A program made the translations under genes and the position numbers. Positions 1 to 8,524 of a DNA stretch of 51,206 nt are shown piece after piece; the first letter of the stretch is position 1; each line of letters begins with the position of its first letter. The notes under the pieces are model-generated. The model saw nothing but the letters and a program-made list of their open reading frames with translations, was not told where the DNA came from and did not search any database. The stretch lies in the NCBI GenBank assembly GCA_015068725.1, contig SVKA01000002.1, positions 1-51,206 of the forward strand. The letters run 5' to 3'. The stretch comes from Oscillospiraceae bacterium. Its GTDB lineage: Bacteria; Bacillota; Clostridia; UBA1381; UMGS1253.

Positions 1-115
1 TCGTGGCAGGTAGTTTCGCTCTGTTGTCCAATTTTTTAAGTGCAACTATTTTTGAGCTTTCCTTCGGTGCATAGTCCTTTGCGATTGATTCTGCAATAAT
101 TTTGTCTGTGTTCAT
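1..115 (-). CDS. Small membrane protein, N-terminus only
   Basis: The first 38 codons of a gene that runs off the left edge. It starts with ATG and is preceded by a strong AAGGAGG Shine-Dalgarno (about 122-128). The visible protein begins MNTDKIIAESIAKDYAP and has a Lys-rich stretch (VALKKLD). From memory this resembles a family of about 90-residue integral membrane proteins in Clostridia that databases often label dihydropteridine reductase without experimental support. The membrane part would lie outside the window, so the function is unknown. Confidence 0.55.
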   Translation of the reverse strand, partial: MNTDKIIAESIAKDYAPKESSKIVALKKLDNRAKLPAT

Positions 116-201
116 AATAAAAACCTCCTTTTGTTTTACAATTCTATTTTAACAACTAAAGAAGGAAATCTGAACAACATAAATATTGTTTTGTGTTGAG
201 T

Positions 202-573
202 TCAATAAATACAAGTTTGCATTTCAGATAAGTCGGTACACCATAGTATATTTGGCGTTGTTTCTTCAATTTTATCTCTAACGAGGTTTTCACTTAAATA
301 CTGTTCATCTGTAGGCTTGTTCTTTTTGCTTTTTCGCTTTCTTTCTACCTTTGCAACCAAATCGTTTTCCTTTAATATCCTCGATATTTTAGCTTCACTT
401 ACGAAGATCCTCTTTCCTTCAAGTGCCTTTTTAATGCGAATTCTACCATAATTACCGTTGTGTTTTTCAAAACAGTTAATAACTTCTTTTTCAATAAAGG
501 TTTTTTCACTATCTGTCTTACATTTATGACTGTAGTATCCGCTTTTTAACACCTTTAAAAGTCGACATACCAA
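202..573 (-). pseudogene. IS3-family transposase OrfB, 3' truncated
   Basis: N-terminal fragment of the IS3 orfB integrase. The HTH_21-type region (HNGNYGRIRIKKAL) is present, and the frame ends just after the first catalytic aspartate (WCTDLSEMQT, normally followed by more than 150 residues of the RNase H-like core). The orfB frame is open upstream of the ATG to about 640. It is displaced by -1 relative to orfA, as expected for programmed frameshifting that makes OrfAB. A GCGAAAGAA stretch in the overlap contains the A-AAG type slip sequence known from this family. The truncated protein lacks a complete active site. Confidence 0.75.
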
Positions 574-611
574 GCCGGTATCATACCCGGATAACTCAGT
601 TTTTGCAAATT

Positions 612-911
612 CTAATCGTTTTTGTGTTCTTTCGCAAAGTATGCCGCTGCTTTTTTTAATATTTCTACCTGTTGACGAAGCTCTTCGTTTTCCTTTTGTA
701 ACTTTTTGAGTTTTGCTTCTTCAGGACGAAGATTGCCTTTTCCAACAAAAGCATCATTTCCAAAGGTCTTGTACTGATCAATCCAACGGTACAGCATTAT
801 GTGGTTTATCCCCATTTTATCTGCTACCGCTTTAACTTTGAGTCCGTTTTTGACTACCAATTCACATGCTTGGATTTTGAACTCCTTTGTGTAATTCACT
901 TTTCTTTCCAT
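612..911 (-). CDS. IS3-family transposase OrfA
   Basis: About 99 residues from ATG at 911; the GTG at 920 is possible, but the AGGAG sequence is better spaced for 911. It has a helix-turn-helix (VKAVADKMGINHIMLYRWIDQY) followed by a leucine-zipper coiled coil (LKKLQKENEELRQQVEIL), the standard IS3 OrfA architecture for binding the terminal repeats and dimerising. Without its OrfB partner it can at most act as a DNA-binding protein. Confidence 0.8.
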   Translation of the reverse strand: MERKVNYTKEFKIQACELVVKNGLKVKAVADKMGINHIMLYRWIDQYKTFGNDAFVGKGNLRPEEAKLKKLQKENEELRQQVEILKKAAAYFAKEHKND

Positions 912-947
912 CGTGTTCACTCTCCTGAAAATATTATATCATATTTT

Positions 948-965
948 CACTCTTTTGGTAGTCCA
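948..965 (-). repeat. IS3 left terminal repeat
   Basis: The minus strand reads TGGACTACCAAAAGAGTG from 965. It begins with TG and resembles IS150-type ends. No matching inverted copy was found between 116 and 210, in keeping with loss of the other end. Confidence 0.5.
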
Positions 966-1138
966 TTTTTATTATACAAGTTTCAATTTTCAAATTTTTC
1001 TATTTCTTACAACGCGATAGCAAATCAAACCGAAAACGAGAATATTTAAAAAATTGATTTTGACCACATGTTTTTATCTTAAACTGTGGACTAAAGTCCT
1101 TTTCTCGTTTACAGCATATCAAAATTTTTATATGGTTT

Positions 1139-3814
1139 TTATCTTTCAAGCACCCCATACTTTACCTTGATTCTTTCAAGCTTGTCTATCATTGGTTCGG
1201 ATATAAACCAAAGGAAAAAGGCTGTCGAAAGAGCATGGATTAAATCAAATGGTATTCCCATAACATACGCTGATTCAATCATATCCCAATTGATTTTACT
1301 TTGCCACATGACAACCGATGCAGGATTCATAATTCCGCCGTATATAATAAATGTCGCCAAAAATCCGAATATACAAAGAGATGTTTTTGTTTTTCGGAGG
1401 AATCCTTTTTTAAAAAGTATTCCAGAGATAAAACCGATAATTCCAAAGGCAAACATCTGCCATGGCGTCCACGGACCATGACCTGCGAAAAAGTTTGAAA
1501 CAAATCCGGTAACTGCACCTACTAAAAATCCGGTTTCTCCACCAAAACATACGCCTGCGATTATAACGAGCGCAATGACGGGTTTAAACTGCGGAAGCAT
1601 AAAGAACGCCGCTCTGCCTGCTACTGCAATAGCACAAAGTACACTTATCACAATAAGCTCTCTTGCTTTCGGTTTTCTTGATTCAAACACCATACAAAAT
1701 GGTATCATTGTTTCAAGAATAATGAGAAGACTTATAAAATAGTACTTTCTGTCACCCAGGAAAAAAAAACCGATATAAATTGTCAACGGTATTAAAAGCA
1801 GTATGAGAAACGTTGATACAAGGGTTCTTTTTGTCAGCTTTCTGTCCGATTTTGGAACTTGTATTACCGCTATTCCAATATCCCTCTGTGGAAAGAAGCA
1901 GAAACACAAGGCAAACAACACTAATATCATAGCTAATTCATAAACGCCTAACCCTGCAAAGCTTTTTACATCGATATTCAATATGTTTATATCAGTTTTC
2001 AGTGGCAGGGCCATCAACACAAAAAGCAAAGCTAATATACTACCGCTTATGATTCTCGCAGGAGTCAGCTTCTGCACTTTTTCTTTTTTGGACTTCTCTT
2101 CGTCCTGATGCTTATGCAATTCTATATGCCGTGTTTTTCTTTCTCTTTTTTCTATCTTACCACCGCATGCAAGGATAATATCTTCCGTCAAAACTGCATC
2201 AGGTAACTTTGTTCTTGCCATACGGTTTGCAGATGTTGTATAGAAATTTTTACCCTTGAAAAATTCTCTCGGTGTGTCAACTGAGCTTATGCTTCCATCA
2301 AACACAAGTGCGCATCTGTCGGCATACTGCGCACAGAACTCTATGTCGTGAGATACCATAAGAATTGTAACGCCGTTTGCTTTTAAGTCCATTAAAATAT
2401 CTGCAAATTCTTCTTTGAAGTGTGCATCCATTCCTTTTGTCGGTTCATCAAGGAGAAGGATTTCAGGTTCCGCAAGGAGAATTTTGGCAAGTGCCGCACG
2501 CTCTTGTTCGCCACCCGATAAATCGTAAGGATGACTTTTAAGAAGATTTTCTATTCTGCAAAGCACAGATATATTTTGTACCTTTTTCTCTTTTTCGTGT
2601 TTTTCGAGTTTCTTATTAGACAGTATTTCCATCAAATCAAGATAAACCGTTTTCTTCACAAATACGCTCTGCGGATTTTGTGGAAGAACACCGAGCAATC
2701 CGTTATATAGGCTTTTGATTTTAGAAATACTTTGACCTTTTATCAGAACATCGCCTCTGTATGGCGTGTTAAGACCTGATATAAGCGAAAGCAGCGTTGT
2801 CTTTCCAGTTCCGTTACCGCCAACAAGACAAAACAACTCTCCTTTATGTATGCTCAAATTAAATCCTTTTACTACATCGGGCAATTCCTTTTCGTATCTA
2901 AACCATGCGTCTTTAATTTCGATTACAGTATCAGCATCATCTTGTGTTTTGTCTTTTGGAATAATATCCGTATTCAATACATTTTCTTTTGAAAATTCTT
3001 CAAGCCAAGCTCTGCCATCACGAACTGTCAGAGGGCAAGGCAAAGTATTTGCTACTTCGCCGTGAACTTTCACAGGAGTTGGAAGTGCTTTATACATATC
3101 ATGCTTTTTCTCATTTAGAATTTTTCCGACTTTTTCAGGCGTACTGTCTGCAATGATTTTTCCATCATCCATTACAATCACTCTGTCTGCCATTGGGAAC
3201 GCATCTTCCAAGCGATGCTCTGTGAGAACAACGGTTGTTCCAAGCTCACGATTGATTTTTTCGATAGTTTTCAAAAGCTCTCCCGCGGCGATTGGATCAA
3301 GCTGACTTGTAGGCTCATCAAGTATCAAAACAGACGGCTGCATTGCCATAACAGACGCAAGATTTAAAAGTTGCTTTTGACCGCCTGAAAGTTCGGTTAC
3401 TTTCTTGTAAAACCAAGTCTGTATACCGAAGAAAGATGCCATTTCGGACACTCTTGTTCTGATTTCAGTTTGCTTATAACCAAGACTTTCAAGTCCGAAT
3501 GCAAGTTCATGCCATACCTTATCCGTTACAATCTGATTGTCGGGATTCTGCATTACAAAACCAATGCCTGATGCTTGTTCTTTGGTATCGTAGTCTGCCA
3601 GAGATTTGCCGTTAAAATAGATATTTCCGCTTATTTCACCATATGGTGCAAGTGATGATTTTAATAATCTTAAAAGCGTAGTTTTACCGCATCCCGATTT
3701 ACCGCAAAGCAAAACAAACTCACCTTGATTAACAGTAAATTTTATATCATCAAGTGCCTTATCCGTTCTGTTCGGATAAGTAAAACTTAAATTTTCGATC
3801 TTAAAGCTTTCCAT
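1139..3814 (-). CDS. ECF transporter fusion: EcfA-EcfA'-S component
   Basis: One 891-residue protein (start ATG 3814, SD GGGAGGTGA; the 3829 start lacks one). Residues 1 to about 235 form the first ABC ATPase (Walker A GKSGCGKTT, signature LSGGQKQ, Walker B VLILDEPTS). Residues about 300-540 form the second (GGNGTGKTT, LSGGEQERAA, ILLLDEPTKGMD). A Lys/Glu-rich linker (about 560-595) leads to a multi-spanning domain (about 600-885) with the look of an ECF substrate-binding S component, including GPWTPWQMFAFG. Two fused ATPases are common; adding the S component to the same chain is not. With EcfT, encoded just upstream, this makes a complete transporter. The substrate is inferred to be cobalamin from the neighbouring adenosyltransferase and DUF4430 protein. 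It is the last gene of its operon. Confidence 0.85.
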   Translation of the reverse strand: MESFKIENLSFTYPNRTDKALDDIKFTVNQGEFVLLCGKSGCGKTTLLRLLKSSLAPYGEISGNIYFNGKSLADYDTKEQASGIGFVMQNPDNQIVTDKVWHELAFGLESLGYKQTEIRTRVSEMASFFGIQTWFYKKVTELSGGQKQLLNLASVMAMQPSVLILDEPTSQLDPIAAGELLKTIEKINRELGTTVVLTEHRLEDAFPMADRVIVMDDGKIIADSTPEKVGKILNEKKHDMYKALPTPVKVHGEVANTLPCPLTVRDGRAWLEEFSKENVLNTDIIPKDKTQDDADTVIEIKDAWFRYEKELPDVVKGFNLSIHKGELFCLVGGNGTGKTTLLSLISGLNTPYRGDVLIKGQSISKIKSLYNGLLGVLPQNPQSVFVKKTVYLDLMEILSNKKLEKHEKEKKVQNISVLCRIENLLKSHPYDLSGGEQERAALAKILLAEPEILLLDEPTKGMDAHFKEEFADILMDLKANGVTILMVSHDIEFCAQYADRCALVFDGSISSVDTPREFFKGKNFYTTSANRMARTKLPDAVLTEDIILACGGKIEKRERKTRHIELHKHQDEEKSKKEKVQKLTPARIISGSILALLFVLMALPLKTDINILNIDVKSFAGLGVYELAMILVLFALCFCFFPQRDIGIAVIQVPKSDRKLTKRTLVSTFLILLLIPLTIYIGFFFLGDRKYYFISLLIILETMIPFCMVFESRKPKARELIVISVLCAIAVAGRAAFFMLPQFKPVIALVIIAGVCFGGETGFLVGAVTGFVSNFFAGHGPWTPWQMFAFGIIGFISGILFKKGFLRKTKTSLCIFGFLATFIIYGGIMNPASVVMWQSKINWDMIESAYVMGIPFDLIHALSTAFFLWFISEPMIDKLERIKVKYGVLER

Positions 3815-4674
3815 TTTCTCACCTCCCAAATTTCAATCATTATAGGACATATGCAAAGTAATAAATATGCTGCAAATACACTTATGCCAAACGCAGAAAC
3901 ATCTGCCGTTTTCATAGATGGAAAAAAACTGAAATCTATTGCACCCGTTAAGCTTCCTATAAAGGTATATATTCCTAAAATCACGATACAAACAAGCGCC
4001 TTTTTATCTCTTTTATCAAATGTAAATATTGAAAATGCAGTTCTTCCCGGGACTCCATAGCCACGCCCTTTCATACTGTCTGCAGTTTCGATGGCGTTTT
4101 CGAGTGACCATGTTGTCATAATGGACAAGATATTAAGTCCATTCTTGGCACGCTTAATAATACTGCCGTTTGAAACATCACGCCCCATACATTTTTGGGC
4201 ATTTGTTACTACCTTAAGCTGCGACGCAAACTTTGGAACAAAACGAAGTGTCATTGAGATTATAAGCGACATTGACGGAATGATTTTTCCAAACAGATAG
4301 ATAAACTTATCACTTGTCATAATCTCGTTGTAGCAAGAAAAATGACAGATGACACTCACGATCATAACAGCCGCACAAAGTCCGTAAACGACAGATTCCA
4401 ATGTCAGCGGATTTCCGCTCGGCAGATACTCTATGACAGTAACACCTTCATGATTAAAGGCAGGGTTTATAAGTGCCATTATAAAAAGCATTGGAAGCAT
4501 ATATATTAAGTTTGTTTTGACCTGCTTTTTGCCCTTCAGCATCACGGAATATGTAAAACCGCTTGCAAGTGAAATACATAAGGCTGCCGGATGCATAAAA
4601 AAGCAGGAAAACCCAATTACAAATACGAAGTATACGAAACTTACAATCGGGTGATAGGTTTTAAATTCGCTCAT
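3787..4674 (-). CDS. ecfT: ECF transporter transmembrane protein EcfT
   Basis: About 295 residues; the better start is ATG 4674 (MSEFKTYHPIV), one base after the adenosyltransferase stop. It has several hydrophobic segments and a cytoplasmic coupling segment with SMKGRGYGVPGR, which matches the EcfT region that contacts the ATPase dimer. In ECF systems EcfT links the S component to the two ATPases. Its end overlaps the fused ATPase/S-component gene by 28 bases, so the two are translationally coupled. As the only T protein here it is presumably dedicated to this transporter. Confidence 0.85.
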   Translation of the reverse strand: MSEFKTYHPIVSFVYFVFVIGFSCFFMHPAALCISLASGFTYSVMLKGKKQVKTNLIYMLPMLFIMALINPAFNHEGVTVIEYLPSGNPLTLESVVYGLCAAVMIVSVICHFSCYNEIMTSDKFIYLFGKIIPSMSLIISMTLRFVPKFASQLKVVTNAQKCMGRDVSNGSIIKRAKNGLNILSIMTTWSLENAIETADSMKGRGYGVPGRTAFSIFTFDKRDKKALVCIVILGIYTFIGSLTGAIDFSFFPSMKTADVSAFGISVFAAYLLLCICPIMIEIWEVRKWKALRSKI

Positions 4675-4675
4675 A

Positions 4676-5188
4676 TCAGTATTCAATTCCTTTTCGTGCC
4701 AAAACACCGTCGGCATACGGATGTTTTGTGTTTTTAATTTCAGATATATAATCCGAAATATCTTTTATTTTTTCTGTAAGAGCATGGCCCGTAAGTATGA
4801 TTTCCACGCGATTTTTCCATTCGTTTACTACCTTTATAAATTCATCTTCATCTACATATCCAAACTGTATGGCATCAAGAATTTCATCAAGCACTATCAT
4901 CTGATAACCTGTTATTATCCTGGCAGTTTCGTCAAACAAGAGCTTTGTATATGCCTTTATGATTTTGGGTGTAAGCTCCGGCTTTTCGTTGTCATACAAA
5001 TTGTACTTCTCGTTCGAAAACAACATATCTATATTTTCAAGAGTATCCAAAACTTTAAATTCAGCAGAATCATTATTTTTCAGAAAGCCTACATACAGGG
5101 CTTTTTGACCGCAACCTACACAACGGATAACCGCACCGATTGCGGCAGTTGTTTTTCCCTTGCCATTTCCAAAATATGCTTGTATCAT
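4676..5188 (-). CDS. cobA: Cob(I)yrinic acid a,c-diamide adenosyltransferase
   Basis: About 170 residues from ATG 5188 (SD GGGAG). The N-terminal P-loop GNGKGKTTAAIGA and the later VLDEILDAIQFGYV and LTGHA motifs identify the CobA/CobO/BtuR family. These cytosolic enzymes transfer the adenosyl group of ATP to Co(I) corrinoids to make adenosylcobalamin. It sits between the DUF4430 gene and ecfT in one operon, which argues that the imported substrate is a corrinoid adenosylated on entry. The enzyme is slightly short, but the key motifs are intact. Confidence 0.88.
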   Translation of the reverse strand: MIQAYFGNGKGKTTAAIGAVIRCVGCGQKALYVGFLKNNDSAEFKVLDTLENIDMLFSNEKYNLYDNEKPELTPKIIKAYTKLLFDETARIITGYQMIVLDEILDAIQFGYVDEDEFIKVVNEWKNRVEIILTGHALTEKIKDISDYISEIKNTKHPYADGVLARKGIEY

Positions 5189-5204
5189 TTTTATCTCTCC
5201 CAAA

Positions 5205-5921
5205 CTATCTGTTTTTGCCTATATCTGCCCCAAAATTGCAGGTATATACCCATTCGACTTTATCACCGGGACATAAAATATATTGCGAGCTGCCACAACT
5301 TGCAAGCTTGCCATTGACCATATAAAGCCATCCCGACATCTGTCCACAGTCAAATTCGTAGATATTGCCAATACCCTCTATATAAACACTGTCAAAAGCA
5401 GTGGTATATTCAAATTCTATGTGTATGTTGTTTCTGCGCATTTCACGAAGCAGCAAATCAAAAGCACTTTCACCCTCTGCAAACTCTACATTTTCAGCAT
5501 AATATATCACACCATTATCCGGTAACAGCTCGTGTTTTTCACTCTTGAACTTATCAAGATTTGCAAATATTGTATCACATCTTACAGATACTTCGCAAGT
5601 CGATTTTGAAGCAGGCTCTTTTATCTCTTGCTCATCCGTTTGTTTCAAACTATCCCCGTTGGCCTGTATATCTGTTGGTATATCTGTTGGTTTATCAGTC
5701 GCTTGCACGGTGTTTGCTTGTTCGTCTTCTTTTATAGGATTTTTCGATATTTCTTCTGTCTGAGTTATTTTCTCGATAGGGACAGTTTTTTCAACAACGG
5801 AAGGGGCATCAAATTGCCCCTCCGTATTTATCAACATATTTTCACCATAAATACAAATAAAGGAAAATACTAATGTCGCCAAAACAACTATTGGTATGAT
5901 TTTATTTATATGTTTTCTCAT
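5205..5921 (-). CDS. DUF4430 extracellular protein, likely corrinoid binding
   Basis: 238 residues. There is an N-terminal signal/anchor (IIPIVVLATLVFSFICIYG), then a Thr/Pro/Glu/Lys-rich spacer with a small DKPTDIPTDI repeat (about 45-105). The C-terminal DUF4430 domain (about 135-235) includes SAFDLLLREM, GQMSGWLYMVNG and GDKVEWVYT. DUF4430 is related to the C-terminal beta domain of transcobalamin and intrinsic factor. No lipobox cysteine is seen at the signal, so it is probably membrane-tethered or secreted. Its ATG overlaps the stop of the SLH gene by four bases (ATGA). The likely role is to hand corrinoid to the ECF transporter; that is inference from domain and context. Confidence 0.75.
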   Translation of the reverse strand: MRKHINKIIPIVVLATLVFSFICIYGENMLINTEGQFDAPSVVEKTVPIEKITQTEEISKNPIKEDEQANTVQATDKPTDIPTDIQANGDSLKQTDEQEIKEPASKSTCEVSVRCDTIFANLDKFKSEKHELLPDNGVIYYAENVEFAEGESAFDLLLREMRRNNIHIEFEYTTAFDSVYIEGIGNIYEFDCGQMSGWLYMVNGKLASCGSSQYILCPGDKVEWVYTCNFGADIGKNR

Positions 5922-7582
5922 TTAACATAGCTCCCGAAAAATCTTTGAAGCATTGTGGCAACCTGTGCACGTGTGGCATTACCCTTCGGGTCAAGCTTAT
6001 TATCGCCAATTCCTCCGATTATGCCTTTTTCCACTGCCCACGAAATTGCATCAACAGCATAATCGCTTATTTTATCAACATCTGTAAAGATGCCCATGCC
6101 TGCACCAACATATGATGGCGCACCTGCATAGCGATAAAGTATAACCGCAAGGTCCTCTCTTGTCATATTGCCATCCACGCCAAAGCTTCCGTCCTCGTAT
6201 CCCTTTACAATGCCTTTTTCCGCTGCCCACATAACAGAATCAGAGTACCACTCGCCCTTGCCAACATCGGCAAAAGAACCATCAAAGCTATGCTCGGGAT
6301 TATTTTCATAATTATGCAAAACTCTTGTAATCATAGCCCTTGTCATAAATGCATCAGGCTCAAACGTCGTGTCTGACGTGCCATTAAACAACTCTCTTGA
6401 CGTTACAAAATCAATATACTCTTCTCCCCAATGTCCGATGGTATCTTCAAAAGATTTTGAATTGTCTATAATCTTAATTGTTTTTGAAGCTTCAAGCGAA
6501 AGAATCAGGCCGTCCTCGTGCAATACTGTTTTTCGTATAACCTCTGTACTTCCATCTTCATTTACAATCACTGCAACAGTTCCGCTTTTTGCATCTGCTA
6601 CGGGAATTTTTATCTTTACAGAGGCTTCGGTCGGCAGACTTACTGAAATTGTCTGCGTAGCATCTGCGTCATTTTTGCTTTCAACCGGCTCAATCGGCAA
6701 AGAAATTATCGTACCGTTTTCGCTTGAATTAGACGCAGACTCTTTCGAAATAGTAGCTTCTACACTTGTTGTTCCATCAGGATTTGTAACAGTTTCACCT
6801 ATGTTGCCATAAGCGTCAGTTCTGGTTGTTGTAACAGTTCCATCCTTTTTTGTTTCAACCGTTTTCGTTTCGCCGCCGGGATACTGCGTCTTTTCTGTAA
6901 CAGTACCGGTCTTTGAGTCGGTCGTTGTAATTGTAGTAGAACCGTCGGCATTTTCCGTTACAGTGGGCTTTGGTGATATCGATACACCTCCGCCACCACC
7001 GCCTCCGCCGCCGGTAATAACAGGTGTTGAGGTCGGAGTCGCAGTTGGTGTTGTGCTTGGAGTCGGAGTAGTCGGATTTATTGTTACAACCGCATTATTT
7101 TTTTCGGCATCACACGTCATAACAGAACCATTTTCAATATAATAAAGCTTTGCCGTTTCAATAATTACGTTTGTCTGCGCAGATGCGCCGCTATTATCAT
7201 TTATCAAAAATTTCTGAGTAAATAACGTATCTCCCATTATATTATCAGACGCCAGAGCAGATACGGCAATCACCTCTTTATCGCCCGTCTGCTTTTGAGG
7301 ATTGTATTCCACAAGCTCAAATGCCATTTCACTTTTTACAAAGCCATCCTCTGTTACTAAAGTAAGATAAGCCTTGTCATACGAAAGCTCAATCATATAA
7401 CCGCATATACCACTTGTTAATGCATCAGAAGAAACACTGAGTAAAACGTCAATCGTTTCATTATCGGCTCCCGATACAGAAGACGCCGTTACCGTACTTG
7501 TCTGCGTAGCATATACAAAGCCTGTGCACAGGCTAAACACCATTGCAGTCATTAAAATAATAGCAATAACTTTTTTGTTCAT
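5918..7582 (-). CDS. S-layer-anchored cohesin-like surface protein
   Basis: 554 residues, SD GAGGTGAG before ATG 7582. A signal peptide (about 1-26) is followed by a cohesin/CBM-like beta domain (about 30-170), a Thr/Pro linker and a run of nine glycines. Next come repeated DG-T-T segments (for example ENADGSTTIT, KKDGTVTTT, NPDGTTSV), a further beta region, and three S-layer homology repeats (about 375-554; FEDTIGHWGEEY, FADVGKGEWYSDSV, FTDVDKISDYAVDAISW). SLH repeats bind pyruvylated wall polysaccharide, so this protein is exposed on the cell surface. As first gene of the B12-type operon it may act as the outer capture or scaffolding part. Its ligand is unknown; a cohesin-like domain may bind protein partners or simply be structural. 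Confidence 0.82.
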   Translation of the reverse strand: MNKKVIAIILMTAMVFSLCTGFVYATQTSTVTASSVSGADNETIDVLLSVSSDALTSGICGYMIELSYDKAYLTLVTEDGFVKSEMAFELVEYNPQKQTGDKEVIAVSALASDNIMGDTLFTQKFLINDNSGASAQTNVIIETAKLYYIENGSVMTCDAEKNNAVVTINPTTPTPSTTPTATPTSTPVITGGGGGGGGGVSISPKPTVTENADGSTTITTTDSKTGTVTEKTQYPGGETKTVETKKDGTVTTTRTDAYGNIGETVTNPDGTTSVEATISKESASNSSENGTIISLPIEPVESKNDADATQTISVSLPTEASVKIKIPVADAKSGTVAVIVNEDGSTEVIRKTVLHEDGLILSLEASKTIKIIDNSKSFEDTIGHWGEEYIDFVTSRELFNGTSDTTFEPDAFMTRAMITRVLHNYENNPEHSFDGSFADVGKGEWYSDSVMWAAEKGIVKGYEDGSFGVDGNMTREDLAVILYRYAGAPSYVGAGMGIFTDVDKISDYAVDAISWAVEKGIIGGIGDNKLDPKGNATRAQVATMLQRFFGSYVK

Positions 7583-7640
7583 AGACTCACCTCAACCAGT
7601 TTTTTGACAATCATTTTCAATACAAGCTCTTTATATTTAT

Positions 7641-7669
7641 ACTATACAATACCGAAAATAAAAAGTCAA
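7641..7669 (-). promoter_or_regulatory. Sigma-A promoter of the B12-type operon
   Basis: On the minus strand TTGACT (7664-7669) and TATAGT (7641-7646) are separated by 17 bases, 59 bases upstream of the SLH gene. The leader is too short for a cobalamin riboswitch. Confidence 0.7.
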
Positions 7670-7707
7670 CAAAAACAAAAAGGACAATCCTCTTTCGAAA
7701 ATCGTCC
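7670..7707 (-). terminator. Terminator after the DeoR gene
   Basis: Minus-strand hairpin GGACGAT/ATTGTCC (one G-T pair) followed by TTTTTGTTTTTG. It ends the microcompartment operon just before the promoter of the next operon. Confidence 0.75.
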
Positions 7708-7720
7708 CATACTATTCAAA

Positions 7721-8482
7721 TTATATTTTTTCTACTGTAACATCGCTTGCTGCGAGCACTTCGCACATTTTTTCATCAAGCTCGGCATCAGTAATAAAAT
7801 AATCAATATCATCAAATTTTGCAAGCTTTGTAAAGCCAACCTTGCCTATCTTTGTACTGTCGCAAAGGTAGAAAGCCTGCTCGCAATTACCAAGCATTGC
7901 AGTTTTGATGTTCTTTTCATCCTCGTTGCTTTCAAGTATGCCCGCATCGGCACTTACTCCTCGGCTACTGAAAAACAGCTTGCCTGCAAAATACTTTTCA
8001 GCAATAGTAGTATGTGCAAGCGCACCGACAAAAGAAAAATTGTTTGAAACAAGTCCGCCAACTGCCACCACCTTAATATTTTCACATGCAACAAGCTCGT
8101 TTATAACTCTCAGCGAATTTGTAATAACCGTTAAGTTATTCAACCCTCTAAGTTCTTTTGCCATATAAAATGTAGTGGTTGATGCATCAAGAAATATCGT
8201 ATCTCCCGGCATAATATGATTGCATGCAGCCTTTGCAAGCCTTTGCTTTACGTCTACATTGATTTTTTTGCGTTTTTCTATGGAAAGCTCATACGATGTA
8301 CGACTCACCGGCACAGCTCCTCCATGGGTACGCATAAGCGCTTCGCTTTTTTCAAGCTTTTCAAGGTCGCGGCGCACCGTTTCCTCTGTTACGCCAAGCT
8401 CGTCGCTGAGCTTGCTTACAAGCACAGAGCCGCTTTCCTCCAAAAGCTCTAATATTCTTTTATGACGCTCAGGTGCAAACAT
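7721..8482 (-). CDS. DeoR-family regulator of the microcompartment
   Basis: About 253 residues; ATG 8482 (MFAPERHKRI) is chosen because GGAG lies six bases upstream. The N-terminal winged helix (ILELLEESGSVLVSKLSDELGVTEETVRRDLEKLE) is the DeoR HTH. The C-terminal DeoRC sensor domain (about 75-230) has the sugar-isomerase-like fold and usually binds a phosphorylated sugar. It is the last gene of the microcompartment operon, so it is probably autoregulated. By family analogy the effector may be a fuculose or rhamnulose phosphate or dihydroxyacetone phosphate. Candidate operators are the TCTGTGTTT repeats at the two upstream promoters. Confidence 0.85.
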   Translation of the reverse strand: MFAPERHKRILELLEESGSVLVSKLSDELGVTEETVRRDLEKLEKSEALMRTHGGAVPVSRTSYELSIEKRKKINVDVKQRLAKAACNHIMPGDTIFLDASTTTFYMAKELRGLNNLTVITNSLRVINELVACENIKVVAVGGLVSNNFSFVGALAHTTIAEKYFAGKLFFSSRGVSADAGILESNEDEKNIKTAMLGNCEQAFYLCDSTKIGKVGFTKLAKFDDIDYFITDAELDEKMCEVLAASDVTVEKI

Positions 8483-8524
8483 AAAATTCTCCATTCTGCC
8501 ATTTTAATCTGGCATCATACTCTA

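Larger units (their letters stand above)
204..965 (-). mobile_element. Truncated IS3-family insertion sequence
   Basis: Remnant of an IS3/IS150-type element read on the minus strand. The upstream terminal repeat begins at 965 (TGGACTACCAAAAGAGTG, 948-965) and has the TG start usual for the family. It is followed by an AT-rich leader, an intact orfA and the first quarter of orfB. The downstream two thirds of orfB, including two of the three DDE residues, and the second terminal repeat are missing; orfB stops shortly before the small gene at 1-115. The element therefore cannot move by itself. Confidence 0.75.

Noticed and set aside
1085-1100. GGACTAAAGTCC palindrome as terminator of the ECF operon
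   Set aside because: Only a 5-base stem with a 2-base loop and no T-run; too weak to call.
4721-5317. 198-codon plus-strand open frame across cobA and the DUF4430 gene
   Set aside because: Antisense to two well-supported genes; low-complexity Phe/Ile/Cys-rich translation.
7583-7720. Cobalamin riboswitch before the B12-type operon
   Set aside because: The promoter is only about 59 bases from the start codon and no B12-box-like sequence is present; the space is filled by promoter and DeoR terminator.
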